A stretch of 35,976 nucleotides of DNA, taken from a virus. Shown here one piece after another: positions 17,235-24,846 of this stretch. The stretch covers positions 1-35,976 of the IMG/VR virus record IMGVR_UViG_3300037493_000931; one strand, given 5' to 3'. The first letter of the stretch is position 1. Every line of letters starts with the position of its first letter. The notes below the pieces were generated by a model. The model had not been told where the DNA came from. It worked only from the letters and a program-made list of their open reading frames with translations, and ran no database searches. The position numbers were made by a program, and so were the translations under genes.

Positions 17235-17489
17235 ATGGAAAAGCGATTTACAAAGATAGTCACCAATCCTGCTACGGGACGCAAGAGAACTGTGAAGTTT
17301 GGGCAAGCTGGCAAGGCAGCAGATGGCGGTGATCGTATTCGTCCAGGCACGGCCAAAGGGTCAAGTTATTGCGCTAGAAGTTATGGTATCAAAAAACGCT
17401 TGCCAGAAGCGCAGCAAAATGATCCTAATACTCCCAACAATTTAAGTCGAAAAAAATGGAAATGCTCGGGCAAAATCAGCAGGAAATAA
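17235..17489 (+). CDS. Small conserved basic phage protein (84 aa)
   Basis: The 84-residue protein has TNPATGRKRTVKFGQ at its start, then a PGTAKGSSYCARSYGI segment and PNTPNNLSRKKWKC near the end. This combination is a common small phage protein of unknown role located between portal and capsid genes. Its 3' end overlaps the GIY-YIG endonuclease gene by 34 bp in another frame, and the final residues (SGKISRK) may have been altered by that insertion. Confidence 0.7.
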   Translation: MEKRFTKIVTNPATGRKRTVKFGQAGKAADGGDRIRPGTAKGSSYCARSYGIKKRLPEAQQNDPNTPNNLSRKKWKCSGKISRK

Positions 17490-18130
17490 GAAATTCTGGA
17501 ATTTACAGAATCACCTGTATTGCTAATAACCATTTTTATTATGGAAGTAGCATAAATTTAAAGTCTAGGATTAAGAATCATCTTAGTAAACTTAGGGCTA
17601 AATGTCATAGAAACAAAAGGCTTCAGCGTATATTTGATAAATATGGAGAGTCCTCACTGACATTTGAGGTGGTTAAATATTGCGATCCAAGTTTTATTCT
17701 TGATGAAGAACAAGAATATCTTGATGAGTATATTTCAAATGAAAATTGCGTAAATTTTTGCAAGAGTGCCAAGTCACCAATGGCTGGAGTGAAATTCTCG
17801 GTTACACATAAGAAAAAAATATCAGAATCTCAAGCTAGAAACAAATACACTTTTTATTATGAGTGTGGTAAAATTGAATTATTTGACAGTCTAAAGATAG
17901 CTGGAGACAGATTTGGGGTAAAAAGCAATATTGTTTCAAGATGGTTCAAAAGAAAGAACCTTGGCAGGAGTCATGGAATTTTAAGAACATCAAATATTAT
18001 TAAGGCGGAGAAATCTGGAGATCAGGATATTGTTCTTCTTCCTTGGGATTATAAAAAAGAATCTTGGATGCTAGCTGGCGCAACAAGCAAAACTGGTTAC
18101 TATCGAAGCAAAAGGAAATCAATGAAATAA
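17456..18130 (+). CDS. GIY-YIG homing endonuclease (224 aa)
   Basis: The catalytic domain is at residues about 14-95: GIY at 15-17, YYG at 28-30, the Arg of LKSRIKNH near 38, and the conserved acidic DEEQEYLDEY near 83-92. A C-terminal helix-turn-helix-like DNA-binding part follows (SLKIAGDRFGVKSNIVSRWF, about 143-162). The gene is clearly more AT-rich than its neighbours and overlaps the preceding gene, as expected of a recently inserted selfish endonuclease. The last residues (SWMLAGATSKTGYYRSKRK) look unlike the enzyme and may derive from the tail of the interrupted neighbour. Confidence 0.85.
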   Translation: MEMLGQNQQEIRNSGIYRITCIANNHFYYGSSINLKSRIKNHLSKLRAKCHRNKRLQRIFDKYGESSLTFEVVKYCDPSFILDEEQEYLDEYISNENCVNFCKSAKSPMAGVKFSVTHKKKISESQARNKYTFYYECGKIELFDSLKIAGDRFGVKSNIVSRWFKRKNLGRSHGILRTSNIIKAEKSGDQDIVLLPWDYKKESWMLAGATSKTGYYRSKRKSMK

Positions 18131-18131
18131 T

Positions 18132-18257
18132 ATGAAAAAAGGTAAATCAAACAGTTGTGGTCACGAAGGAAAAGAATACGGCAAAAAAGGTAAGAACTAT
18201 GTTGAGGTTGAAATCAAGATGGTTCGCGCTCCAAAGAAAAAACCCAAACGTAAATGA
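18132..18257 (+). CDS. Small basic protein (41 aa)
   Basis: A 41-residue Lys/Gly-rich protein, MKKGKSNSCGHEGKEYG...PKKKPKRK, starting one base after the endonuclease stop and overlapping the next gene by ATGA. Probably a minor nucleic-acid-binding or assembly protein; not recognised. Confidence 0.6.
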   Translation: MKKGKSNSCGHEGKEYGKKGKNYVEVEIKMVRAPKKKPKRK

Positions 18258-18466
18258 CATCAATACCAAAGCCAACAATCCAGCAAGCAGTCGACGCTCT
18301 ATCCGACCGTGATGAGTTCAAGGTTATCCTTCAGTTCCTCTACGATGAGCGTGAGCGATGCTTTGGAGACCTTCGACAGTGTGCAGACACAAATGACGTA
18401 ATGAAGATCGTGGGCAGCGTCTCAACACTAGATGAGCTTTTAGTTCTTCTGAAAAAACAAGCTTGA
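18254..18466 (+). CDS. Small hypothetical helical protein (70 aa)
   Basis: A 70-residue all-helical acidic protein (IQQAVDALSDRDEFKVILQF...DELLVLLKKQA) that closes the accessory group upstream of a terminator. It is coupled by ATGA to the gene at 18132. Similar short proteins occur at this place in related phages; the role is unknown. Confidence 0.65.
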   Translation: MTSIPKPTIQQAVDALSDRDEFKVILQFLYDERERCFGDLRQCADTNDVMKIVGSVSTLDELLVLLKKQA

Positions 18467-18490
18467 CATTCATCAGCATTCCGCTATTAC
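18463..18490 (+). promoter_or_regulatory. Candidate promoter for a very short transcript
   Basis: A perfect TTGACA (18463-18468), overlapping the stop codon of the upstream gene, is followed after 16 bp by TATTAC (18485-18490). A terminator sits only about 40 bp downstream, so initiation here would give an RNA of roughly 70 nt unless it reads through. Confidence 0.4.
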
Positions 18491-18529
18491 TTCCCTGCTG
18501 TTTTGTTTTCAGCTTGTTTGTGTTCAGAG

Positions 18530-18565
18530 ACCCGTAGAGATTAAACCCTCTACGGGTTTTCTTTT
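18530..18565 (+). terminator. Rho-independent terminator
   Basis: The stem CCCGTAGAG / CTCTACGGG (18531-18539 with 18548-18556) has an 8-nt loop and is followed by TTTTCTTTT. It closes the terminase-portal-accessory unit and separates it from the scaffold-capsid unit. Confidence 0.85.
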
Positions 18566-18566
18566 A

Positions 18567-19035
18567 TGTTTCAAATAATAGAATCACTTCGCTACGCTCA
18601 AATTCATTCTCCCTGAGAGGATGAAGTCAAACCGATCTCTTAGCATTACCTTTCAGCAATGCTTTATTCTGTAGTCCACTATGCAGAACCCCTGCTTCCA
18701 GAGACCTGATTCGGTTTAGCACTCTTCCCCCCGTTTCGGATTGTAGTCCTAACAAGATGCTAGTCGATAGATCGTAATCGGAGCTAGCTGCGCGCCTAAT
18801 AGTGATGAAGCCTTTCAGCCCCTTTGCCTGTTCGCCTGGCTGACTCGTTCCAAGTGAAACTAGCCAAAGAAAAAGGCTAGCACAAGGAGGTCGAAATACT
18901 CGTGCTAGCCCTCCATCCATGCGGTTAAGCAATCGTGGGAAAAAAACAGTAACGATGAGTTCGACCTCTCGTCAACGCGAATCTACATTTTATTTCACAA
19001 AACACAAGAACAAACTTCATCATTTATATTCGGTA
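18567..19035. ncRNA. Structured non-coding interval with possible pseudoknot
   Basis: About 470 bp have no credible gene. A 9-bp perfect stem (18875-18883 with 18902-18910) encloses a loop whose GAGGTCGAA (18887-18895) is complementary to TTCGACCTC at 18960-18968, an H-type pseudoknot on the plus strand. An upstream CTAGCC (18860-18865) competes for the same stem. Read on the minus strand, the stem is followed by TTTTTCTTT and would be a terminator. Further small hairpins lie at 18600-18623 and 18637-18658. I do not recognise a known RNA family. Confidence 0.4.
18866..18910 (-). terminator. Possible minus-strand terminator
   Basis: On the minus strand the stem GGCTAGCAC / GTGCTAGCC is directly followed by TTTTTCTTT. 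No gene on that strand needs it nearby, so it may end an antisense or non-coding transcript, or only be part of the plus-strand fold. Confidence 0.45.
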
Positions 19036-19065
19036 TTGACAATGTAATCAAATTTGTGGTAATTA
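19036..19065 (+). promoter_or_regulatory. Candidate promoter for scaffold-capsid unit
   Basis: TTGACA (19036-19041), then 18 bp, then TAATTA (19060-19065), in front of the scaffold gene at 19104 and downstream of the structured interval. The -35 is perfect and the -10 weak, the same imbalance as at 2451. Confidence 0.45.
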
Positions 19066-19103
19066 CCTGTGACGCACCGCCGAGCGTAAATGGCGTTTCC
19101 ATT

Positions 19104-20117
19104 ATGAGTAATCCAGAAGCTACCGCTGAAGCTATTGAATCAGTGTCCAACATGTCATTTGAAGAGCTTGTAGCTCAGAGAACGGCAAGACTAAGTAATC
19201 CAGAACCTGAATCCGAGGAGCAATCTGAAGAATTGGAACCTGAAGGCGAGGAGGAAGAAGTTCCTGTTGAGCCAGAGGAGACCGAGACCGAGGAGGAAAC
19301 CGAAGAAGCGGAGGAGGAAAGTGAAATTGATCTACTGTCGTTGACCACGGAGCAGATTCAATCTTTAGCCAAAAAGGGTAAAAGCCGACTCCTGCAACGG
19401 ATTGGTGAGCTGACCGCTCAAAAGAAAGCCCTGGAGGAAAAGATTCAATCCCAACCCGAAGTTAAGCCGGTTCCTCAAGAACAGAATCCGTTTCGTGAAA
19501 TCCAGTCACTTGATGACTTGAAAGCGAAATACCAAGAACTTGAGAAAACGCTTGAATCAACAGATGAACTACTGGAGGAATACGAAGATTATCGTTCTGA
19601 AGACATAATCCTAGTTGGAGACAGGGAGTTCACAAAACAGCAGATTAAGAAAGCTAACCGTAACTCCCGCGAGGCGTTGACTAAATTCTTACCTGCCCAG
19701 CAAGCGCATCTTGTGCAGATTGCTCAGTGGGATCAGTTGAAAGGTCAATACATCGCAGCAGCAGAAGAAGAAGTTCCAGACATCAAGGATGAAACCACGA
19801 TTGTCGGGAAACAATTCAAGGATTTAATGTCTGACCCGCTTATCGAAAAGCTACGTAAACAAGTTCCTGAAATTGGCCATCAAATTGAATATCTCTTGGC
19901 TCACGCATCAAACTCCATCAATGGGGTAACGAGAATTAAGAAGCAAGCTGCGGTGGGGAATAAACTGAAAATCAGTCCATCTTCTTCCCCATTTGGTGCA
20001 GGTGCTGCAAAATCCTCGGTATCATCAAAGATTAAAGGAGCTGAAGCATATAACCGCTTTGAAAAGAGTGGGAGTCCAGAAGAATGGGTTGCTGCTAGAA
20101 TCGCTAAATACAAATAA
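19104..20117 (+). CDS. Scaffolding protein (337 aa)
   Basis: I chose the ATG at 19104 (MSNPEATAEAIES...), which lies after the promoter candidate. Residues about 30-80 are an extremely acidic Glu/Pro/Thr tract. Long helical, coiled-coil-prone segments follow (about 85-160), and a small basic C-terminal part ends ...EEWVAARIAKYK. An acidic, helical protein placed directly before the major capsid gene is the usual signature of a head scaffold, whose basic tail would contact the capsid. Confidence 0.75.
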   Translation: MSNPEATAEAIESVSNMSFEELVAQRTARLSNPEPESEEQSEELEPEGEEEEVPVEPEETETEEETEEAEEESEIDLLSLTTEQIQSLAKKGKSRLLQRIGELTAQKKALEEKIQSQPEVKPVPQEQNPFREIQSLDDLKAKYQELEKTLESTDELLEEYEDYRSEDIILVGDREFTKQQIKKANRNSREALTKFLPAQQAHLVQIAQWDQLKGQYIAAAEEEVPDIKDETTIVGKQFKDLMSDPLIEKLRKQVPEIGHQIEYLLAHASNSINGVTRIKKQAAVGNKLKISPSSSPFGAGAAKSSVSSKIKGAEAYNRFEKSGSPEEWVAARIAKYK

Positions 20118-20135
20118 CTTTTACCAACTACTACT

Positions 20136-21134
20136 ATGCCTATCTCAAATACTTATCAGCCATCAGCCCCCGCCGCTAAGACCGGACAGGGTTCCGCTGT
20201 TTCCAACCGCGAGGATCTCAGCAATGAGCTTTCGATTCTTGCTCCAGAGGAAACTCCCATCCTTTCGCTTTGCGCCAAAGGAAAAGCAAGTGCTACTTAT
20301 TCCGAGTGGACTGTTGACAGTCTCGCCGCTCCCGCTACTACGGGTATCAGCGAAGGCTCCGACGTAACGTCATTCTCTGACAAGTTTGCTGATCGCGCTC
20401 GCCTTGGTAACTACATCCAACTCATGCGCCGTGACTACATTGTGTCCAACCTCCAGCAAGCGGTGACTAGCGTCGGCCCTGCTAACGTGGCCCAAGCAGA
20501 AGCTAAGTCCATGCGTGAGATCAAGCGCGACATCGAAGCAACTATCGCCTCCAATAACGAGATGACGGTTGAAAATGGTGCTGGCACTCCTTACGGTATG
20601 CGTGGTCTTGGCAAGTGGATTGACTCTTCTGCACAATCAACTAATCCAGTTCCTGCTGCTTATCGCACTCCGTCCGGTTCGATCCTTACCAGCACCGTTT
20701 CGGAGTCCACGTTCAACACCATGCTTGGCTCGATTTTCTCCCGTAACGGAGAAATGAACAGCCTTACGCTTGTTGCCAACACTGCGTTGCGCCAAATCAT
20801 CAGCGGATTCACTCGCTCGCAAACGGCATCGTCGGCTGGCATCTACCATGTCAACCAAGAAGCACTAAGCAAGACGATTACCCTTTCGGTGAACCTTTAC
20901 GATTCCGATTTCGGTATCGTTAAGATCGTCAACGGCAACCCTGCTTGTATGCCAACCGGATCAACCAACGTCGGCTACGTCCTCAATCCCAAGTATCTCG
21001 GTTTCAACACCTTGATTCCTATGGGTGCTACTCGCCTGGAGAACCAAGGTGGCGGCGAGCGTGGTTTCATCGACGTTGCTGGAACTCTGTGCGTCAAGCA
21101 TCCCCAAGCCCACGGTAAAATCGCTTACAGCTAA
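20136..21134 (+). CDS. Major capsid protein, SU10-like (332 aa)
   Basis: This is a 332-residue protein. The N-terminal part (EDLSNELSILAPEETPILSL) and the following TYSEWTVDSLAAP resemble the SU10 / DUF5309 major capsid family (HK97 fold). Other family-like parts are RRDYIVSN, a long Ala/Glu helix (AQAEAKSMREIKRDIE) and the C-terminal loop NVGYVLNPKYL. The position after scaffold agrees. Codons here favour C-ending synonyms more than the surrounding genes, consistent with very high expression. Confidence 0.85.
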   Translation: MPISNTYQPSAPAAKTGQGSAVSNREDLSNELSILAPEETPILSLCAKGKASATYSEWTVDSLAAPATTGISEGSDVTSFSDKFADRARLGNYIQLMRRDYIVSNLQQAVTSVGPANVAQAEAKSMREIKRDIEATIASNNEMTVENGAGTPYGMRGLGKWIDSSAQSTNPVPAAYRTPSGSILTSTVSESTFNTMLGSIFSRNGEMNSLTLVANTALRQIISGFTRSQTASSAGIYHVNQEALSKTITLSVNLYDSDFGIVKIVNGNPACMPTGSTNVGYVLNPKYLGFNTLIPMGATRLENQGGGERGFIDVAGTLCVKHPQAHGKIAYS

Positions 21135-21162
21135 AATTAACTAGAAAAGAAACTAAAATATC

Positions 21163-21633
21163 ATGCCTAAAATTGCAAATAATGAATCGGGACGCGGTTT
21201 TACTGACGTCATTGTGCTTACATCAGCGGATTTGGCGGCAATCGCGGCTGCTGGTGGAACTAAAACCATTGGGTTGATTCCCAAGGGAGGCGGCATTCGT
21301 GGTGCTAGTATCTCGACTTCGCAAACCTTTGTTACATCTGGCACTTCGACTGCCGTTGCAGCAAACGGTGCTGTGTCCGTTGGTATCTCTGGAACCGCCG
21401 CGAAACACATTGCTTCCGCTGTTCCTCCAGCGACTGTTGATACGGCGGCACGCTTTAATAGCGGTAGTGGATGGACAACTAATATTCCTGTAGTAATTGA
21501 TATTCCAACTACTGCTGCAATCCCAGTAATCCTTACTGTGGCAGCAGGAACCACAACTGGAGCTTACTCCGCGCTTGATGGTCAAATTGTCATCACTCTT
21601 GACATTCTTGATCCTGTCGCGCAAGCAGGCTAA
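21163..21633 (+). CDS. Probable head decoration protein (156 aa)
   Basis: A 156-residue Ala/Thr/Ile/Gly-rich beta protein with almost no charged residues, encoded right after the capsid gene and before a strong terminator. This location and composition fit a decoration or head-fibre protein. No specific family is recognised. Confidence 0.6.
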   Translation: MPKIANNESGRGFTDVIVLTSADLAAIAAAGGTKTIGLIPKGGGIRGASISTSQTFVTSGTSTAVAANGAVSVGISGTAAKHIASAVPPATVDTAARFNSGSGWTTNIPVVIDIPTTAAIPVILTVAAGTTTGAYSALDGQIVITLDILDPVAQAG

Positions 21634-21642
21634 ACCCAAATT

Positions 21643-21678
21643 GGGGAGGGAGGTAAAATCTCCCTCCTCTTTTTCTTT
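21643..21678 (+). terminator. Rho-independent terminator after capsid/decoration genes
   Basis: The arms GGGGAGGGAG (21643-21652) and CTCCCTCCTC (21660-21669) pair with one mismatch around a 7-nt loop, followed by TTTTTCTTT. It ends the high-expression capsid unit; genes beyond it would need read-through. Confidence 0.8.
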
Positions 21679-21957
21679 ATGTTTGCAAACGAAGAAATCA
21701 ACGCAGCACTTGTCCGTGAGTTATGCTCTGGACGTAAGTTTATTGAAAGCCTAGAAAATCGCAGGGAGATTGAAGCCGCTGCGGAGGCAAAGAAAATGAG
21801 GGAAGTGAAGTCCATTGCTGGAAAGCCAGTTGGCTCTATTCCGCAACGTGAGTATCTACTACTTGCTAAAAAATACGGGAGCGAATGCTGGGATGACCGA
21901 GGCTTCGTCCGTGACTTTTTCAAATCACAATCACACCTGAAAGCAGGTAACATTTAA
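21679..21957 (+). CDS. Hypothetical protein (92 aa)
   Basis: A 92-residue charged helical protein starting right at the end of the terminator T-tract, with Arg/Glu-rich helices (LENRREIEAAAEAKKMREV) and a C-terminal segment EYLLLAKKYGSECWDD. Small proteins of this type occur between capsid and adaptor genes. The stop overlaps the next start as TAATG. Confidence 0.65.
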   Translation: MFANEEINAALVRELCSGRKFIESLENRREIEAAAEAKKMREVKSIAGKPVGSIPQREYLLLAKKYGSECWDDRGFVRDFFKSQSHLKAGNI

Positions 21958-22571
21958 TGCAAACAAAAACCTACGCTGAACTACTATCGTTAATCCAATC
22001 GTTAAGCGGGGTTGTCTTTGCGACACTAGAGCTTGGCAGGATTAAAGCTCTAATCAATCGCCGTGCATTACGTGCATTTCGTTCGACTAACTACTGGCCT
22101 CGCTTCCTTAAAATCGGAGAAGAACGCACAGTGACTAGCAACGTGGTTCCCTATACCGAGTCTGGCAAGAGTTCGATTGATACTTACTTGCGCATTCATG
22201 TGCAAGCTCCGTATGTAACCACTTCGGTTCAAGAGTATGACATCATGGTGACGGCGGATGGAGCTACGTTAGTAGCTGGAAACTCCGCTCCTACGTCTGC
22301 TTTTGTTACATACAAAGCACAACTTAGTGATACTTACGGTGATGGGACTGGAGAATCCACATCCATTCCAGCAGAGTGGTATCAATACATAGCGCATGGA
22401 ACCTATGCTGATTACCTACGTGCAGAAGGGCAACAGGAGAAAGCAGCATTGGCAGACCAAGAAGCGGATATGTTGCTACAGGAAGAAATGATTCGCATCG
22501 ACGAACAACATACTTTACAAATGGTGGCAAACAGGATATTTACCAACGCGAATATGCAGATGCGTTACTAA
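21957..22571 (+). CDS. Head-tail adaptor / tail tubular A-like protein (204 aa)
   Basis: The 204-residue protein begins with a helical part (KTYAELLSLIQSLSG, then RIKALINRRALRAFRS, residues 5-42). A beta region follows, and the protein ends with long helices (ADYLRAEGQQEKAALADQEA). This fits the adaptor proteins that sit below the portal in podoviruses (gp11-like) in size, order and position relative to the capsid genes. The identification is moderate. Confidence 0.6.
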   Translation: MQTKTYAELLSLIQSLSGVVFATLELGRIKALINRRALRAFRSTNYWPRFLKIGEERTVTSNVVPYTESGKSSIDTYLRIHVQAPYVTTSVQEYDIMVTADGATLVAGNSAPTSAFVTYKAQLSDTYGDGTGESTSIPAEWYQYIAHGTYADYLRAEGQQEKAALADQEADMLLQEEMIRIDEQHTLQMVANRIFTNANMQMRY

Positions 22572-22572
22572 T

Positions 22573-23331
22573 ATGATTTTTGCACTTGGACTAACTGTTT
22601 CTAATGTCAATCCACGAGCGACTTTGTATCTTGGTGGCGCAGATGCTAGTTTAGCAGCTAGCTGGTATAGCGACGAAGGGCTAACTACTCTAGCGGGTAG
22701 GGTTCCAAATGCTAATGACATTGTTGAGTTTCGCGGAACATCGCGACTAATCACGGGTGGGTTTACATGCTACATGCTAAAGCTGACACAGTCATCAAGG
22801 ACATGGTCGGTGATTTGCGATGTTGCCACGTTTGATCTTATGCTCATCACTGGGAATAATGTTGCTTGGGATCAAGGTGGCAATACATTTGTAGGAAACA
22901 TTTATTGCGCTGGTGATAATTGCTCTTTTACTATTGACATACATGATATAATCCCTGGAATGCTTAGTAACGACGATCTTTACGTCATAATAGCTGGTGA
23001 TGCTTCGTTGAGCACGGGAAACACAGATGGCTTGCTAACAGCATCAGGGACTTCTTCTGGCATAAGTGGTTACCACGGAGGTATCGCAATCTTCAGTGGA
23101 CAAGGCGCAACGAACAATGGCGAAGTATCAGGTGATGCGATATTCTCTGGCGTAGAATCAGAGAACGGTAATTATGCAGCAAGTGACGCATATTTCCTTG
23201 GGGCGCTCTCAATCAATAGCGACAGTGTTGGAGGCAATGCTTACGTGGCTCTAGGAGCAGGTTCTACTGGAACAGGCGACATCGGAGGAATTGTATCAGG
23301 AACAACAACTTACCCATACACACCACCCTAA
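22573..23331 (+). CDS. Beta-rich virion protein, possible fibre (252 aa)
   Basis: A 252-residue Gly/Ser/Thr/Asn-rich protein, nearly all beta, with repeated short strands such as AIFSGQGATNNGEVSGDAIF in the C-terminal half, suggestive of a beta-solenoid or trimeric fibre. It follows the adaptor gene after one base. It could be a second fibre or a head fibre; no family is recognised. Confidence 0.55.
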   Translation: MIFALGLTVSNVNPRATLYLGGADASLAASWYSDEGLTTLAGRVPNANDIVEFRGTSRLITGGFTCYMLKLTQSSRTWSVICDVATFDLMLITGNNVAWDQGGNTFVGNIYCAGDNCSFTIDIHDIIPGMLSNDDLYVIIAGDASLSTGNTDGLLTASGTSSGISGYHGGIAIFSGQGATNNGEVSGDAIFSGVESENGNYAASDAYFLGALSINSDSVGGNAYVALGAGSTGTGDIGGIVSGTTTYPYTPP

Positions 23332-23334
23332 TTT

Positions 23335-23742
23335 ATGATACCGCATCCAAATCCAATCACAGTTACTCCTTTGTTCGATAAAACATGGATTACTTCTGCC
23401 AGAATCCTAATCGGTTCTGGCGGTATCGTCACCTATGCCCGTTACAACGGGGAGCAAATACTCAACGAGAGTCCTATCTTTGCACAAATTGAGCCACTGG
23501 AACTTGCGCTCATTGAACCTATCCTTATCAAGGAAGCAAAACGGATGTTTGGAATTACAGAATTAAAACACGTTGCTGTGCAATCGCCATCCCCAGCATC
23601 CTCAATCAAAGTTATTTTCTCAGATCAAGATAGCAAGCAGTATCGAATCAATAGTGCAGTTGTGCTTGCTAACACTGATGTGGTTTTTAGTGTTGCATTT
23701 CAATCCGTCATGTCCCATCTTGGGACTGTAATCAATAAATAA
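23335..23742 (+). CDS. Hypothetical virion-associated protein (135 aa)
   Basis: A 135-residue mixed alpha/beta protein (MIPHPNPITVTPLFDKTW...), no signal or membrane segment, in the late operon between a fibre-like gene and the tiny membrane genes. Not recognised. Confidence 0.6.
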   Translation: MIPHPNPITVTPLFDKTWITSARILIGSGGIVTYARYNGEQILNESPIFAQIEPLELALIEPILIKEAKRMFGITELKHVAVQSPSPASSIKVIFSDQDSKQYRINSAVVLANTDVVFSVAFQSVMSHLGTVINK

Positions 23743-23744
23743 CT

Positions 23745-23897
23745 ATGAAAACTACCGCCCTAGGAATCCTGACTATTATCGTAACAGTTGCCAACGTAGC
23801 TATTCAGTTACTAAACGGAGGCAGCCCAGACATCGCTGCATCATTCGCTGCCATCCTTGGTGGAGTCGGCCTAATCAAAGCTGCTAACGCAAAATGA
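23745..23897 (+). CDS. Tiny membrane protein, holin candidate A (50 aa)
   Basis: The 50-residue protein has an N-terminal hydrophobic helix (about residues 5-23, ALGILTIIVTVANVAIQLL) and a second Ala/Gly-rich one (30-46). Size, two short helices and the place before a cell-wall enzyme suggest a holin or antiholin. The stop overlaps the next ATG as ATGA. Confidence 0.55.
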   Translation: MKTTALGILTIIVTVANVAIQLLNGGSPDIAASFAAILGGVGLIKAANAK

Positions 23898-24058
23898 ACA
23901 AAGATTTCTACCACAGCGTAATTGGGACTCTCACGCCTATGCTGGGCGTGGCAACTTCGCTTCAGGAGAATATCGAATACTCGCTCCGAATCAGCGGCTT
24001 AATCGTTGGCTTGGTTGTCGGTCTCGCTAGTCTTTGGCGCATTATGAAAAATAAATAA
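23894..24058 (+). CDS. Tiny membrane protein, holin candidate B (54 aa)
   Basis: The 54-residue protein has one clear C-terminal transmembrane helix (about 33-50, ISGLIVGLVVGLASLW) and a basic end (RIMKNK). It is coupled by ATGA to the preceding tiny gene. The two could act as a holin pair; this is inferred from position and topology. Confidence 0.55.
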   Translation: MNKDFYHSVIGTLTPMLGVATSLQENIEYSLRISGLIVGLVVGLASLWRIMKNK

Positions 24059-24060
24059 CC

Positions 24061-24192
24061 ATGAAAATTAAATACATCGCATTCATTTCGCTAGGAGCAA
24101 TCCTGTCAAGCTGCACAATTCAGCATGACGGCACATCGTTCAGCCTAGACAAGGAAGTGATTCCAATGATTCAAATCATCGCTGACAAGTGA
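24061..24192 (+). CDS. Small lipoprotein, spanin (Rz1-like) candidate (43 aa)
   Basis: MKIKYIAFISLGAILSSC is a lipoprotein signal ending in a lipobox with Cys at residue 18, leaving a 26-residue mature lipoprotein. Short outer-membrane lipoproteins next to lysis genes are typical of o-spanins, and would indicate a Gram-negative-type host. A matching inner-membrane spanin is not obvious. Confidence 0.6.
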   Translation: MKIKYIAFISLGAILSSCTIQHDGTSFSLDKEVIPMIQIIADK

Positions 24193-24290
24193 TAGCAACA
24201 ATCCATTTTGTCGAGGCAGTAATAGGCGTGTCACTTTTTGCGCTTTCGATTGCCGCGATTATGTGGGTATTCTTTCACGTAGACGAATAA
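24189..24290 (+). CDS. Tiny membrane protein with GTG start (33 aa)
   Basis: A GTGA overlap with the lipoprotein stop opens a 33-residue frame dominated by one transmembrane helix (about 9-29, EAVIGVSLFALSIAAIMWVFF). The coupling and the membrane helix support it as a real gene, possibly a partner of the lipoprotein or a holin regulator. It ends one base before the lysis-enzyme ATG. Confidence 0.5.
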   Translation: MIATIHFVEAVIGVSLFALSIAAIMWVFFHVDE

Positions 24291-24291
24291 T

Positions 24292-24846
24292 ATGAGCATA
24301 ATTCCAACCAGCCGACCACAAGCAAATCGGCATGAGATACTTGCCAAAGTTCCTACTTGGGTAATTGAGAAATACAAAGTCATTCTAGTCGGAATCCGTG
24401 GCTACTACCGTGATACGATGGGCGAGGCTGGGAAGAACGACCGTGGAATCTACGACGATGCGATTTCCATTATTGCCCCTGATTTCTTCGGGAGCTACAA
24501 CTCCAATACCGACCCAAGTTGTTCAGACCGACAAAGACCAGACGTTGCAGTGTTGTCCCCTGGCGTTCACATTTACCGCAAAGGAAAACACAAGATCATG
24601 TCTCCACTTGGTTACGCTGCATTCAGACCAGCAACACCTAACGAAGAATTGCCAGTGACTCGCAGCGGTAAACCTAGTTTCGGAGTGGCTATCAACATCC
24701 ACAAAGGCGGTGTCAATGGCACAAGTTCCCTCGGATGTCAGACGATCCCACCTGCACAATGGGAATCATTTCGTAGCACGGCATACATGCTGATGGATCG
24801 CTATAATCAAGAGAAGATTCCATACGTATTAGTAGAAAACAAATAA
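24292..24846 (+). CDS. L,D-transpeptidase-fold (YkuD-like) cell-wall enzyme, lysin candidate (184 aa)
   Basis: The C-terminal half carries the active-site pattern INIHKGG (His at 137) followed by TSSLGCQTI with Cys at 149. This is the His...S-x-G-C arrangement of L,D-transpeptidase-like domains found in phage lysis and peptidoglycan-modifying proteins. The N-terminal part has GIRGYYRDTMG and NDRGIYDDAI, usual in this phage subfamily. No signal peptide is seen, so export would depend on the nearby membrane proteins. Position next to holin and spanin candidates supports a lysis role. Confidence 0.65.
   Translation: MSIIPTSRPQANRHEILAKVPTWVIEKYKVILVGIRGYYRDTMGEAGKNDRGIYDDAISIIAPDFFGSYNSNTDPSCSDRQRPDVAVLSPGVHIYRKGKHKIMSPLGYAAFRPATPNEELPVTRSGKPSFGVAINIHKGGVNGTSSLGCQTIPPAQWESFRSTAYMLMDRYNQEKIPYVLVENK

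Noticed and set aside
18627-18932. A 101-codon minus-strand frame in the structured interval
   Set aside because: No leader or start context, low-complexity composition, and it runs through predicted stems; better explained as non-coding.
18567-19035. A group I intron or tRNA in the non-coding interval
   Set aside because: Fragments resemble intron core sequences (GTTCAGAGAC, TGTAGTCC), but their order and pairing do not fit, and no cloverleaf could be drawn.
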